Shown: one piece after another, positions 16,041 to 24,513 of the stretch
Position numbering within the stretch: the first letter of the stretch is position 1
Layout: each line of letters starts with the position of its first letter
Assembly: GCA_019637195.1 (NCBI GenBank)
Contig: JAHBWA010000081.1
Span: 1 to 38,344 of the forward strand
DNA length: 38,344 bases
From: Labilithrix sp.
GTDB lineage: Bacteria > Myxococcota_A > Polyangia > Polyangiales > Polyangiaceae
Direction: 5' to 3'
Made by a program: the position numbers and the translations under genes
Notes under the pieces: generated by a model
Told to the model about the DNA's origin: nothing
Database searches by the model: none
The model's input: the letters and a program-made list of their open reading frames with translations, nothing else

Positions 16041-17198
16041 TCAGGCCTTCGCCTTCGCGGCGGGCGGCGGCGCGTCCGGGCCGGCTCCCCCGCGCGGGCG
16101 CCGCTTCTTCTGGAACAGCTCGCGCTCGCCGAGCAGCCCCTCGGGCCGCACGACCATGAGGAGGACGAGGACGAGCGCGTAGACGATCATCCGGAGCGCG
16201 TTCAGGTCGAGCGACTCGAAGTCGCGCCGCAGCGCTTGCACGGCCGAGGTCGCCTGCACCTGCTCGATCGCCTTGATCGAGAACGTGATGAACACGCCGC
16301 CGATCGCCGCGCCGGTCACGCTCCCCGAGCCGCCGAGGATGACCATCGTGATCGCGTCGAAGGACGCCTGGAAGTTGTAGTTGTCCGGGTTCACGATCGG
16401 CGTGCCGTCGCGCATGATCGCCATCAGCCCGCCCGCGATGCCGGCGCCGACGGCCGCGATGACGAAGGACGTGACCTTGTAGCGCGTCGGATCGACGCCG
16501 ACGGCGGCGGCGGCGATCTCGTCCTCGCGCAGCGCCCGGAGCGCGCGGCCCCAACCGCTGAACTTGATGCGCCAGGCGACCACGCCGAGGACGAACGCCA
16601 GCCCGAACACCCAGAACGGCCCCGCGTAGAGCGGGATCCCCTGGTTGTCGATCCCCATGTACCCGTTCTGCCCGCCGAGCCGCGAGAGCGCCCGCGCGAT
16701 CGGGCTGCCGCCTTCGCCGGCCTGCGCCGTCGCGATCACGAGGCGGAAGATCTCGGCGAACCCGAGCGTGACGATGGCGAGGTAGTCGCCGCGGAGCCGG
16801 AGGCTCGGGAGGCCGACGAGGAACCCGAAGAGCCCGGCGAGGGTCGCGGACGCCAGCAGGCACACCGGCACGACGATGAACGAGCGCGCGAACGTCGGCT
16901 CGCCTCCCCCGAGCATCTCGTGCAGGTTCGACGCCATGACCGCGCTCGTGTAGCCGCCGAGGCCGACGAAGCCGGCGTGGCCGATCGAGAACTGCCCCGC
17001 CATGCCGTTGATGACGTTGAGCGAGAGCGCGACGAGCACGTTGCACGCCGCGAGCATGAAGAGCTGGCGGATCGAGCTGTCGTGGACGAAGTCGGCGAGG
17101 TAGAGATCGCACAGGAGCGCCACGCCGAGCACGCCCGCGCCGACGGCGAGCCTCGACAGGCGAAGCCTCCCCCTCTCCCCTGCCCGGACACGCGCCAT
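16041..17198 (-). CDS. livM: Branched-chain amino acid ABC permease LivM
   Basis: A 385-residue inner-membrane permease with about ten hydrophobic segments. Diagnostic LivM stretches include NVLVALSLNVINGMAGQFSI followed by GHAGFVGLGGYTSA, then YLAIVTLGFAEIFR, GRALRALREDEIAAAAVG and MVILGGSGSVTGAAIGG. The C-terminus is basic and Pro/Ala-rich, after LMVVRPEGLLG. The ATG at 17198 lies 18 nt downstream of the sspB stop, indicating one transcript. LivM normally pairs with LivH and a periplasmic binding protein; neither is present in this operon or elsewhere in the window. Either the partner genes lie elsewhere, or LivM works with an unlinked LivH. Confidence 0.93.
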   Translation of the reverse strand: MARVRAGERGRLRLSRLAVGAGVLGVALLCDLYLADFVHDSSIRQLFMLAACNVLVALSLNVINGMAGQFSIGHAGFVGLGGYTSAVMASNLHEMLGGGEPTFARSFIVVPVCLLASATLAGLFGFLVGLPSLRLRGDYLAIVTLGFAEIFRLVIATAQAGEGGSPIARALSRLGGQNGYMGIDNQGIPLYAGPFWVFGLAFVLGVVAWRIKFSGWGRALRALREDEIAAAAVGVDPTRYKVTSFVIAAVGAGIAGGLMAIMRDGTPIVNPDNYNFQASFDAITMVILGGSGSVTGAAIGGVFITFSIKAIEQVQATSAVQALRRDFESLDLNALRMIVYALVLVLLMVVRPEGLLGERELFQKKRRPRGGAGPDAPPPAAKAKA

Positions 17199-17216
17199 CG
17201 AAGCGCGCGTTCTACC

Positions 17217-17912
17217 CTATTTCACGACGCGCAGGTACGGCGGGAGCTCACGCTTGGGCCGCGGCGGTCCCGCCGCCGGACCGGTCACGCGGGGCGCCGC
17301 CGGGGCGCGCTCGGCGCTCGCGTTCGCCTCGCGGCGGTCGTCGAGCTTCTCGACGCGCGGAGACGACTTCTCGGGCGGCGGGACGGCGACGAGCACCGGC
17401 CGCGCCGCTTCTTCCTTCTTCTTGCGCGGCCGCTTGGCGCGCCCGGCAGGAGCGCCCGCTTCGGCGGTCGCCTCGCGCGGGGCGTCGGGCTGGATGCGCG
17501 ACTTGCCCTTGCCGCGACCCGATGCCGGCGCGGGCGACGGCACGGCGGTCGGACCGGGGGCCACGGGCCGCGGGCCGTCGGCGCGCACCGCGAGCTCCTG
17601 CGGCACGTCGTCCGGCCAGACCATCCCGCGACCGTCGTCGCCGACCATCGCGAAGACGCTCTGCCACGGCACCACGCAGAAGAACTTCGCGCGGTTGAAC
17701 GAGAGCGTGCAGCTCATGCTCTCGTCGTCGAGCCGGAGATCCGGGATGGGGACGGGCATGTTCAGCCCGATCTTCAGGATGAGGCGCGGCTCCTTGCGAA
17801 ACTGCGGAGGCACCACGACGCCCTTCGCCCTCGGGTCGAGGTAGACGTCGACGTTCGACCTCTCGAGCAGCGCGAGCGCGACCTCCTTCTTTGGTGGCAG
17901 GAGCTGGGTCAT
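17217..17912 (-). CDS. sspB: SspB-family ClpXP adaptor
   Basis: A 231-residue adaptor that delivers ssrA-tagged proteins to the ClpXP protease. The tag-binding domain (about 8-103) is clear: KGVVVPPQF, LILKIGLNMPVPIPDLRLDD, CTLSFNRAKFFCVVPW, then SVFAMVGDDGRGMVWPDDVP. A disordered Pro/Ala/Lys linker of about 115 residues follows, including a basic patch RAKRPRKKKEE. The last five residues are LRVVK, the same as the ClpX-binding end of E. coli SspB. The linker is longer than in E. coli. It heads the operon with livMGF and is divergent from the His-rich protein gene across 67 bp. The matching tmRNA gene lies about 8.2 kb away. The start at 17912 lacks a strong ribosome site. Confidence 0.9.
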   Translation of the reverse strand: MTQLLPPKKEVALALLERSNVDVYLDPRAKGVVVPPQFRKEPRLILKIGLNMPVPIPDLRLDDESMSCTLSFNRAKFFCVVPWQSVFAMVGDDGRGMVWPDDVPQELAVRADGPRPVAPGPTAVPSPAPASGRGKGKSRIQPDAPREATAEAGAPAGRAKRPRKKKEEAARPVLVAVPPPEKSSPRVEKLDDRREANASAERAPAAPRVTGPAAGPPRPKRELPPYLRVVK

Positions 17913-17979
17913 CGATAACTCGACTCGAGGTGCCCTCGAGAACTCTCTCCCTTCTAGCGCGCCTTTCCTTCGTCTGCCA

Positions 17980-18675
17980 GTGTCGTGGTCGATGCCGAGC
18001 GACGCACGCGGAGCCCCCCCGGACGGAGGTCGAGCCCCGACGCTCACGCGGGTGCAGAGGCTCGACGTACCGCCGATGCATCGCGTCGTGCCCGACGGCG
18101 TCTTCGACGCATGGTCGTGGTGCGAGAGCGACGTGATCGAGTGGCGACGGCCCGCGGGCGCGCCGACGTTCGAGGACGCCACCTCGCACATCGAGGGGCA
18201 GAACCCTCCGGGCCTCGTGTTCGTGATGCACACCGAGTGCTCTTTTTTGCCGCGCGAGCTCGCTCGCCTCCACGCGTTCGGCTACGGGCTCGACGGCGAG
18301 CTCGCGCTCGCGCCGTGGGCGATCGACGACGCCACCGATCTCCTCTACGAGCACCGCGCGCGTCCGCGCGACGTCCTCTGGCTCGCGGCCAGCACGCTCG
18401 ACGCGCTCCTGTGGGGGCTGCACGACTGGGCGCACTTCCACAACCACGGGCCGTTCGATCAGCCGGCGATGACCGAGCTCCAGTGCGATCTCGTCGCGCT
18501 GGCGTGGCTGCGCCGGAACGCAGCCGCCGTCGGCCTCACCGATCGCGCGCTCGACGAGGTCGCCCGCGGCCTCGCCGCGCTGTCGCGCGAGCGCTTCGAC
18601 GACGAAGGCGCGCGCGCGCCGGTCATGGACCTCGACGCGCTGTTCCTGGGGCCGTATCCGACCTCGCCGCTGTGA
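17980..18675 (+). CDS. Conserved-looking protein with His-rich motif, unknown
   Basis: A 231-residue soluble protein without signal peptide. The start is a GTG at 17980; an ATG four codons later (17992) is equally possible. The most striking segment is LWGLHDWAHFHNHGPFDQPA at about 144-163, with H148, D149, H152, H154 and H156. Acidic residues E166 and D170 follow in a helix (TELQCDLVALAWL). This arrangement resembles a metal-binding site, but the family is not recognised and no reaction can be assigned. The N-terminal part contains several Trp, and a Cys in MHTECSFLPREL. The gene is divergent from sspB and converges on the SDR gene with a 9-bp gap. Confidence 0.72.
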   Translation: MSWSMPSDARGAPPDGGRAPTLTRVQRLDVPPMHRVVPDGVFDAWSWCESDVIEWRRPAGAPTFEDATSHIEGQNPPGLVFVMHTECSFLPRELARLHAFGYGLDGELALAPWAIDDATDLLYEHRARPRDVLWLAASTLDALLWGLHDWAHFHNHGPFDQPAMTELQCDLVALAWLRRNAAAVGLTDRALDEVARGLAALSRERFDDEGARAPVMDLDALFLGPYPTSPL

Positions 18676-18684
18676 TCCGCCGAC

Positions 18685-19473
18685 TCAGCCCGTGCGCTTG
18701 CTCGAGCCGCGCGCGGCCCGGCGCGTCGCGTACGCGTGGACGGAGAACGGCAGGAGCTGCGCGAGCCGCGTGAGGAAGCGGAGCGGCGGAGGGAACGCGA
18801 CCATCGCCGGCGCGCGCTCGAGGCGATCGGCGATGTAGCTCGCGGCCTTCGTGGCGTCCCAGATGAACGGCATCGAGAAGTCGTTCTTCGCGGTCATCGG
18901 CGTCTCGACGAAGCCGGGCTGCACGTCCGTGACGTCGAGCCCCGCGCGCGACAGGTCGAGCCGGAGGCCCTCCATGAAGACGGAGAGCGCGGCCTTGCTC
19001 GCGCTGTAGTCGGCGGAGCCCGGGAGCGCGCGACGCCCCGCCAGGCTCGAGACGCCGACGAGGTGCCCACGCTTCTGCTCGAGCATGATCGGGATCGCGC
19101 CCATGAGCGTCGCCATCGCGCCGCGCACGTTGACGTCGATGGTCCGCACTACGTCCTCGAGCGAGAGGCGCGACGCGTGGGCCGACGCGCCGACCCCGGC
19201 GTTCGCGACGATCATGTCGAGCGAGCCGAGGATCTCCGCGGCCCGCTTCGCGACGTCGTGCGCGGCGACCGGATCGCCGACGTCGCACACGAGGTGATCG
19301 GCCTTGCCGCCGGCCGCCCGGATCTCGTCGCACAGCTCCGCGAGCTCCGCCTCGCGACGCGCGGTCACGACGACGTGCGCGCCGCGCCGCGCGTACTCGA
19401 GCGCGAGCGACCGGCCGATGCCACTCGAGGCTCCCGTGATGAGGACCGTCTTGGGAGGGGTTCGCTTCGCCAT
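18685..19473 (-). CDS. Short-chain dehydrogenase/reductase
   Basis: A 262-residue classical SDR oxidoreductase. The cofactor motif TGASSGIG is at 13-20, D64 lies in the adenine-pocket region (LVCDVGD), NAG is at 91-93, the catalytic serine is in VGVSSLAG (142-143), and Tyr156/Lys160 form YSASK. ARR at 38-40 after the second strand suggests NADP preference. The PGFVETPMT segment is also typical. The C-terminal ~50 residues are hydrophobic and basic (PPPLRFLTRLAQLLPFSVHA), as in SDRs that act on lipid substrates at membranes. The substrate is unknown. The ATG at 19473 directly precedes the Rossmann fold. Upstream, about 310 bp separate it from the Uma2 gene on the same strand. Confidence 0.88.
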   Translation of the reverse strand: MAKRTPPKTVLITGASSGIGRSLALEYARRGAHVVVTARREAELAELCDEIRAAGGKADHLVCDVGDPVAAHDVAKRAAEILGSLDMIVANAGVGASAHASRLSLEDVVRTIDVNVRGAMATLMGAIPIMLEQKRGHLVGVSSLAGRRALPGSADYSASKAALSVFMEGLRLDLSRAGLDVTDVQPGFVETPMTAKNDFSMPFIWDATKAASYIADRLERAPAMVAFPPPLRFLTRLAQLLPFSVHAYATRRAARGSSKRTG

Positions 19474-19783
19474 GGGTGCGGGCTCCGGGGCGTCAGGTCT
19501 TCGCGCCGCTCGTGAGCCGAACGGCCCTCTCGCGTGCGCAGGGTACGCGTGCGCGTGGGATACGCGCGCGCGTGGGAACGCTAGCGTGGCGCGCGCGCCT
19601 TGGCATCCAATTCCGTTCGGAGCTTTCGAGCCGAACGACGTGGGAGGAGGCGTCACGGGAGCCGGGCGGCGAGCGAGCGTCAGTGCCCCTTCGTCATCGT
19701 CAGCACGACCACATCCCGCCACCCGCCGCGATGCTCGAATGCGTCCCCCGATACCTGGGAGGCCTCGGGTGTCGACGGGCCCG
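19474..19783. promoter_or_regulatory. Noncoding stretch upstream of the SDR gene with short repeats
   Basis: No gene is visible in these 310 bp. They hold two adjacent 17-bp near-identical direct repeats, TACGCGTGCGCGTGGGA at 19544-19560 and TACGCGCGCGCGTGGGA at 19561-19577. An inverted repeat CGTTCGG/CCGAACG lies at 19614-19620 and 19631-19637, and GAGCCGAACG occurs twice (about 19514 and 19628). Repeated sites of this sort can be regulator-binding sites for the SDR gene or part of a terminator for Uma2; neither is proven. Confidence 0.4.
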
Positions 19784-20350
19784 TCAGGGCCCACCGAACA
19801 GGTCGTCGATGAGCACCGGGAGCTCCTGAAACGGTTCTGCATGCACCGTCTCTCCGCGACCCGCGGAGAGCACGACGATGTAGCCGTCGCTGCTCGAACG
19901 GTGGACGGTCAGCGTCTCGCGTGCTGGATCGACGATCCAGTAGTGGGGCACTCCCGTTCGGTGATAGGCGGCGAGCTTGATCCCGAGGTCGTTCAGCGCA
20001 TTCGACGCGGAGAGGATCTCGCAGACCCAGTCGGGGCGGATTCGAATGGGCCGCCCTCTTGGCCGCTCCGGCGTACGTTCGCGCCTCCACCCGACGACGT
20101 CGGGGACGTAGACGTCGTGCACGGAGAGCTCGATCTCGACCTCGGTAGCGATCCACCACCCGCCCGGTCCTCCGCGCCCGCGCTGGTACCGCGGCTTCAG
20201 GAGCTCTGCGATCGAGCTCTGCGCGTCCCCGTGCTCGAAGCTCGGCGATGCCTTCTGCACGAGCGCGCCGCCGATCACCTCCGCGCGGCGGTCCTCGGCC
20301 ATCGCCGCGAGATCCTCGGCGGTCGCGAGACGGGGACGGGCAGCGCTCAT
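19784..20350 (-). CDS. Uma2-family (DUF820) PD-(D/E)XK nuclease-like protein
   Basis: A 188-residue protein with the Uma2 fold. The helix-strand opening EDLAAMAEDRRAEVIGGALV is typical. The putative active-site residues are D84 in YVPDVVGW, E111 in DWVCEILSAS and K125 in GIKLAAYHRTGVPHYWIVDP, which is the family's best conserved block. Uma2 proteins are abundant in cyanobacteria and some Myxococcota and are often linked with mobile DNA or unknown nuclease roles; no biological function is firmly established. The ATG at 20350 gives the standard N-terminus. A divergent gap of 220 bp separates it from the phospholipase D-like gene. Confidence 0.85.
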   Translation of the reverse strand: MSAARPRLATAEDLAAMAEDRRAEVIGGALVQKASPSFEHGDAQSSIAELLKPRYQRGRGGPGGWWIATEVEIELSVHDVYVPDVVGWRRERTPERPRGRPIRIRPDWVCEILSASNALNDLGIKLAAYHRTGVPHYWIVDPARETLTVHRSSSDGYIVVLSAGRGETVHAEPFQELPVLIDDLFGGP

Positions 20351-20429
20351 GGACCTCAGTCTAGCAGGCGGGGCGGGGTCGACCTCCCGTGACACCTCGT
20401 CCCTTCCGCGGCCGCGTCGCCCCCTCCCC

Positions 20430-20463
20430 GTGGGCCCGATGGAAGAGCTGTGGGCCCGATGGA
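20430..20463. repeat. Direct repeat in divergent promoter region
   Basis: GTGGGCCCGATGGA occurs at 20430-20443 and again at 20450-20463, a 20-bp period (about two helical turns). It lies between the divergent Uma2 and phospholipase D-like genes and contains the palindrome GGGCCC. It could be an operator pair; no regulator can be named. Confidence 0.5.
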
Positions 20464-20570
20464 CGAGTGACAGTCGTAGTTCGCCGGGGTGGCGCTCACC
20501 GGGAGCCGCACCCAACGGGACCATCCAATTCTCGCGCGGCGTCCCGGCGAGTGGACGTATCGTTGCGTCC

Positions 20571-21809
20571 GTGAAGCGGGCGCTGCTCTTCGCTACGCTG
20601 GCGGCGCTCGGCGCGTGCGGGCCGCGCGCCGCGTCCGGGCCGAGGTGCGCCGCCGGACCGCGGGCCCCGGCGACGGCGCCCGAGCGCGCCGAGATCGAGC
20701 TCGTCGAGTCGGCGCCGGTGGAGACGTCGCTCGATCACGCCGACGTCCGCGACGCCGCCGAGGTGTGGCCCGAGATGATCGATCGCGCGGCGCGCACGCT
20801 CGACCTCGCGCAGTTCTACGCGAGCGAGGCCGAGGGCGACGCCGCGAGCACGAGCCGCCTCGCGCCGGTCCTCGCCGCCATCGATCGCGCCGTCCTCCGC
20901 GGCGTCCGCGTGCGCTTCCTCGCCGACGCCGGCTTCGCCTCGAAGTACCCCGAGACGCTCGAGCGCCTGCGGCGCGCCGACGTCGCGGTCAGGACCATCG
21001 ACTGCGCGCCGCGCTACGGCGGCGTCCAGCACGCCAAGTACTTCGTCGTCGACGGCGTGGAGTCGTTCGTCGGCAGCCAGAACTTCGACTGGCGCGCGCT
21101 CGCGCACATCCAGGAGATGGGCGTCCGCGTGCGCTCGAGCGCGATCGCGCGGGCGCTGCTCGACGTGTTCGAGACCGACTGGGCGCTCTCGTACGCGAGC
21201 GCGCCGTCGAGCACGCGGGCGCGACCCGCGCGCCGGGGCGTGAGCGTCCGAGCGGCGAGCGGCGAGGCGCTCTCGGTCGTGGCGAGCCCCAGGGGCTGGC
21301 TCCCCGACGAGTCGGGCTGGGACCTCGACCGCCTCGTCGCGCTCCTCGACGGCGCGACCCGCTCCGTCGACGTCCAGGTCCTCCACTACTCGACGGAGAA
21401 CCGCGACGAGAGCGCGTTCACGACGCTCGACGACGCGGTCCGGCGGGCCGCCGCGCGCGGGGTCCGCGTCCGGCTGCTCGTCTCGCACTGGGGAGCGAAG
21501 GCCGGCGGCCGCGCGCGCCGCGCGCTCGAGGCGCTCTCCACCGCGCCCAACGTCGAGGTGCGCGTCCTCACGGTCCCGCCGTGGTCGGGCGGCGAGATCC
21601 CGTTTTCGCGGGTGGCCCACGCGAAGTACATGGTCGTCGACGGCCGCGCCGCGTGGATCGGCACGAGCAACTGGGAGGGCGACTACTTCCTCAAGACGCG
21701 CAACGTCGCGATCGTCGCCGAAGGCGGCGCGCTCCCGCCGCGCCTGGCGCGCGTCTTCGAGGACGGCTGGTCGAGCGCGTACGCGGCGCCGCTCGCCGCG
21801 CCGCCGTGA
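20571..21809 (+). CDS. Phospholipase D-like lipoprotein with two HKD motifs
   Basis: A 412-residue exported protein starting at a GTG (20571). This start is chosen because it gives a compact signal peptide, KRALLFATLAALGAC, with the lipobox Cys at 16; reading further upstream adds only unlikely sequence. Both catalytic HKD motifs are intact: HAKYFVVDG with H154, K156 and D161, followed by GSQNFDWR, and HAKYMVVDG with H350, K352 and D357, followed by GTSNWEGDYF. PLD-superfamily enzymes use these two His-Lys-Asp sets to hydrolyse phosphodiesters. An exported lipid-anchored form suggests action on phospholipids, nucleic acids or cell-wall polymers outside the cytoplasm. The second half lies nearer eukaryotic PLD3/PLD4-like arrangements than cardiolipin synthase; that is an impression only. 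Confidence 0.87.
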   Translation: MKRALLFATLAALGACGPRAASGPRCAAGPRAPATAPERAEIELVESAPVETSLDHADVRDAAEVWPEMIDRAARTLDLAQFYASEAEGDAASTSRLAPVLAAIDRAVLRGVRVRFLADAGFASKYPETLERLRRADVAVRTIDCAPRYGGVQHAKYFVVDGVESFVGSQNFDWRALAHIQEMGVRVRSSAIARALLDVFETDWALSYASAPSSTRARPARRGVSVRAASGEALSVVASPRGWLPDESGWDLDRLVALLDGATRSVDVQVLHYSTENRDESAFTTLDDAVRRAAARGVRVRLLVSHWGAKAGGRARRALEALSTAPNVEVRVLTVPPWSGGEIPFSRVAHAKYMVVDGRAAWIGTSNWEGDYFLKTRNVAIVAEGGALPPRLARVFEDGWSSAYAAPLAAPP

Positions 21810-21985
21810 GCACCACACGCCGGCGCCGCTCCACGAGCGACTACGCCGCTCCGCGAGCGACTACGCTGCGCCGCCGTGACCGCCACACGCCGGCGCCGCT
21901 ACCGATTCAGCTCCGCGAGCGACTACGCCGCGCCGCCATGACAGCCGTGACCGCCCCGCCTACCGATTCAGCTCCGCGAGCACGT
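21798..21985. repeat. Local duplication array at the PLD-like/cobB junction
   Basis: A mosaic of direct repeats between two converging genes. CCACACGCCGGCGCCGCT occurs at about 21813-21830 and 21883-21900, a 70-bp period, each preceded by GCGCCGCCGTGA. ACCGATTCAGCTCCGCGAGC occurs at 21901-21920 and 21962-21981. The second of these is the authentic 3' end of the sirtuin gene, so its stop codon and last codons are duplicated 61 bp downstream of the gene. GCGAGCGACTACGC-type segments recur as well. This is a signature of repeated local duplication or slippage. Confidence 0.8.
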
Positions 21986-22658
21986 CGCTCGCCTTGCCGC
22001 GGAGGCGGTGCTGGTAGAGGTGGCTCAGCGGCGTGTCCTCGAGGTTGATCTCGACGGTCACCGCGCCGCGCTGCACGGCGATGCGCGGCAGCTCCGCGGC
22101 CGGATAGACGACCGCGGACGTGCCGATGCTGACGAGCAGATCGCACGCCTCGAGCGCCTCGCGCGCGCGACAGACGACGCGGTGGTCGAGCGAGTCCTCG
22201 AACCAGACGATGTCGGGGCGCCAGTAGCCCCCGCAGCTGCACTTGCGCGGCGTCATCGGCACCGTGTCGTCGTCGCGGACGATCTCGTCGGCGTCGCAGC
22301 GCACGCGCCAGAGGCTGCCGTGGAGCTCCGCGGTCACGGCGGCGCCGGCGCGCTGGTGCATGCCGTCGATGTTCTGGGTGACGACGAGCGTGCCGGGCCT
22401 CCTCTCCTGCACCGCGGTCACGACGCGGTGGCCGTCGTTCGGCTCGCAGGCGCGCACCGCGGCGCGCCGCCTGTCGTGGAAGTCCCAGACGCGCTCGGGA
22501 TCGCGATCGAACGCGCGCTGGCAGGCGTAGTCCTCGTAGTCGTACTCGGCCCAGATCCCGCCTTTGCCACGGTAGGTGGGGATGCCGCTCTCGGCGGACA
22601 TCCCGGCGCCGGTGAAGAACACGATGCGCTCGAAGTCGCTGAATCGGATGCGGCTCAT
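21960..22658 (-). CDS. cobB: Sir2-family NAD-dependent protein deacylase
   Basis: A 232-residue sirtuin. The NAD-binding motif GAGMSAESGIPTYRG is at 17-31, TQNIDGMHQRAG at 94-105, the catalytic base is His113 in ELHGS, and SIGTSAVVYPAA at 177-188. Sirtuins remove acyl groups from lysine using NAD and here would act in the cytoplasm. The zinc ribbon is degenerate: only C121, C140 and C142 remain, with CDAD and CSC in place of two CxxC pairs. VWFED replaces the usual VWFGE. The protein may bind zinc differently or be zinc-free. The 3' end is duplicated just downstream. The start at 22658 gives a standard N-terminus. The symbol is by family resemblance. Confidence 0.88.
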   Translation of the reverse strand: MSRIRFSDFERIVFFTGAGMSAESGIPTYRGKGGIWAEYDYEDYACQRAFDRDPERVWDFHDRRRAAVRACEPNDGHRVVTAVQERRPGTLVVTQNIDGMHQRAGAAVTAELHGSLWRVRCDADEIVRDDDTVPMTPRKCSCGGYWRPDIVWFEDSLDHRVVCRAREALEACDLLVSIGTSAVVYPAAELPRIAVQRGAVTVEINLEDTPLSHLYQHRLRGKASDVLAELNR

Positions 22659-22713
22659 GAGACCTCCCTGCGTGCGTCCCGGCGGCGCGAGCGAGCCGGA
22701 AGTCTCTCCCGAG

Positions 22714-24486
22714 CTAGCGCTTCTGCCGGCGGAAGACCACGGTGCGCCGCATCGCCTTGGGCGGGAGCGACTTCGACACGCCGGTGACCGTGACGCGCTC
22801 GAGCGGCGCGATCGGCACGACGCGCGGCTCGCCCTCGAGGCTCCACGCGGGCCCGTCGGTGTACGGGAAGACCCACGGCGCCACCGGCGCGAGCGCGAAG
22901 GCGACGATCGCGTCCTCGTTGGCGCGGCCGAGCACCTCGGCGCCCCTGTCGAGATCGGTGACCGCCTCGATCGTCGTCGGCTCGAAGCCCTCGCGCCGGA
23001 GCCGCCGGGCGAGGTTCACGAGCTGCGTCTCGGCCTTCAGCGCGGCCGGCTCGTTCACGCCCTGCAAGCCGAAGAGCCAGAACGGATGCTTCGCGCGCGC
23101 GAGCCCCGCGACGGTCCCGGCGCCGTCCGCGCGCCACTTCTGCGGTCCCGAGAAGACGCAGACGGTGGAGAGCGCCTTGTCGAGCGCGGGCTCGCAGAAG
23201 GAGAAGACGTCGGGCGGCAGATCCGCGACGAGCGCGCCCGGCTTCTCGAGCGAGAGGGCGACGATGCGCGCTTCGGCGTCGCCGCCGAGGTCGGGGGCGT
23301 CGGCGGAGGTGATGAGCGTCTCCGGGATCCCGCTCGCGAGGAGCACCTGGCGCGCGCTCCAGCCGCGATCGCCCGCGGGGACGGTCGCGGCGCCGATCGG
23401 CAGCTCGGCGCGGGCGGAGGCCTCCCGAGCGCCGGCGAGCCCGCCCATGCGCGCGGCGGGCGCGGACAGGACGCCGAGCTCCCCGGCGCCTTCGCGCTGC
23501 GCGAGCACGAGCGCGGCGGCGGCGGTGCACCAGAGCGTGTTGCCGGGCGCAGGCCCGACGGCGAGCGTGCCTCCTTTGAGGCGGAGGCTCGGGCGATCGT
23601 CCGGGCGCGAAGCGACGAGGAGCACGCACGACTCGGCGGCGACCTCGACGACGGCGAACGGCGCCTCGGGTCGGACGATCGCGCGGAGATCGAACCCGGC
23701 GCTCCTCAGCGCCGCGCGCCGGGGATCGGCCGTGAGCCAGCGCTCGCCCGCGGCGGGCGTGACCGCGGCGGACGGGTGGGCCGCGCCGGCGGGCGACTCC
23801 TGCACCCACCGCTTGGCGTCGAGCCAGGCGTCGAGCGAGCCCTCTGCGCAGGCCTGATCGCTCTGTCCCGTCGTGCCCGGTGCGAACGGGAGGAAGGCGA
23901 ACGCGCGCGAGCCGCCGAACGCGCTCGCGTCCATGCGGAGGAGGGCGAGCCCCTCGCCCGCCTTCATCTCGCCGGTGACCGTGACGCGCCCTCCCTCGCA
24001 GAGGCAGGTCAGCACCGGCACCGGGCCTTCGACGGCGCCGCCGGCGTGCGCGATCCGGACGTTCGCGCCCGTGGAGGAGGTGGCGAGCACGCAGCCCGCG
24101 GGGACCTCGGCCGCGACCTTCGACGGCTCGCCGCGGCTCGAGGTGTCGACGACGACGAACCCCATCGCGCGGAACGGATCGGCGGCCTCTTCGATGCGCC
24201 CGCGGCGCGCGAGCTCGCTGCGCAAGACGACGGCGCCGGCGACCGCGACGATCCCCACGGCGGTGACGCCGCCGACCATCAGCGCGCGCCGCGAGCGGAT
24301 GCGCCGCGTCTCGAGGGTCGAGACGGCGTCGAGCTCGGCGCTGCGCCGCGCGCGGCTCTCCTCGTCCTCGCGCCGCACGCGCTCGTGCTCGGGGTGCCGG
24401 CCCTGAAGCACGGAGAGCGCGCGCTCGACCTCGGCGAGGTCTTCCGGCGTCTGCTTGGACTTCGGCTTCGGCGGGGGCGCGGCCAT
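22714..24486 (-). CDS. Single-pass membrane protein, unknown
   Basis: A 590-residue protein. An N-terminal cytoplasmic segment of about 65 residues is highly charged and probably helical (EDLAEVERALSVLQGRHPEH). One transmembrane helix follows at about 69-88 (LMVGGVTAVGIVAVAGAVVL), and a large extracytoplasmic part (90-590) is rich in beta strands, with about ten Cys. Near the C-terminus VVPIAPLERVTVTGVSKSLP suggests a final beta domain. Paired-cysteine segments such as VLTCLCEGG may form disulfides. No family or catalytic motif is recognised. It lies 55 bp upstream of the sirtuin gene on the same strand and could be cotranscribed with it. Confidence 0.72.
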   Translation of the reverse strand: MAAPPPKPKSKQTPEDLAEVERALSVLQGRHPEHERVRREDEESRARRSAELDAVSTLETRRIRSRRALMVGGVTAVGIVAVAGAVVLRSELARRGRIEEAADPFRAMGFVVVDTSSRGEPSKVAAEVPAGCVLATSSTGANVRIAHAGGAVEGPVPVLTCLCEGGRVTVTGEMKAGEGLALLRMDASAFGGSRAFAFLPFAPGTTGQSDQACAEGSLDAWLDAKRWVQESPAGAAHPSAAVTPAAGERWLTADPRRAALRSAGFDLRAIVRPEAPFAVVEVAAESCVLLVASRPDDRPSLRLKGGTLAVGPAPGNTLWCTAAAALVLAQREGAGELGVLSAPAARMGGLAGAREASARAELPIGAATVPAGDRGWSARQVLLASGIPETLITSADAPDLGGDAEARIVALSLEKPGALVADLPPDVFSFCEPALDKALSTVCVFSGPQKWRADGAGTVAGLARAKHPFWLFGLQGVNEPAALKAETQLVNLARRLRREGFEPTTIEAVTDLDRGAEVLGRANEDAIVAFALAPVAPWVFPYTDGPAWSLEGEPRVVPIAPLERVTVTGVSKSLPPKAMRRTVVFRRQKR

Positions 24487-24513
24487 ACGAGAGCTAGTCG
24501 AGCGATCGTGGAC

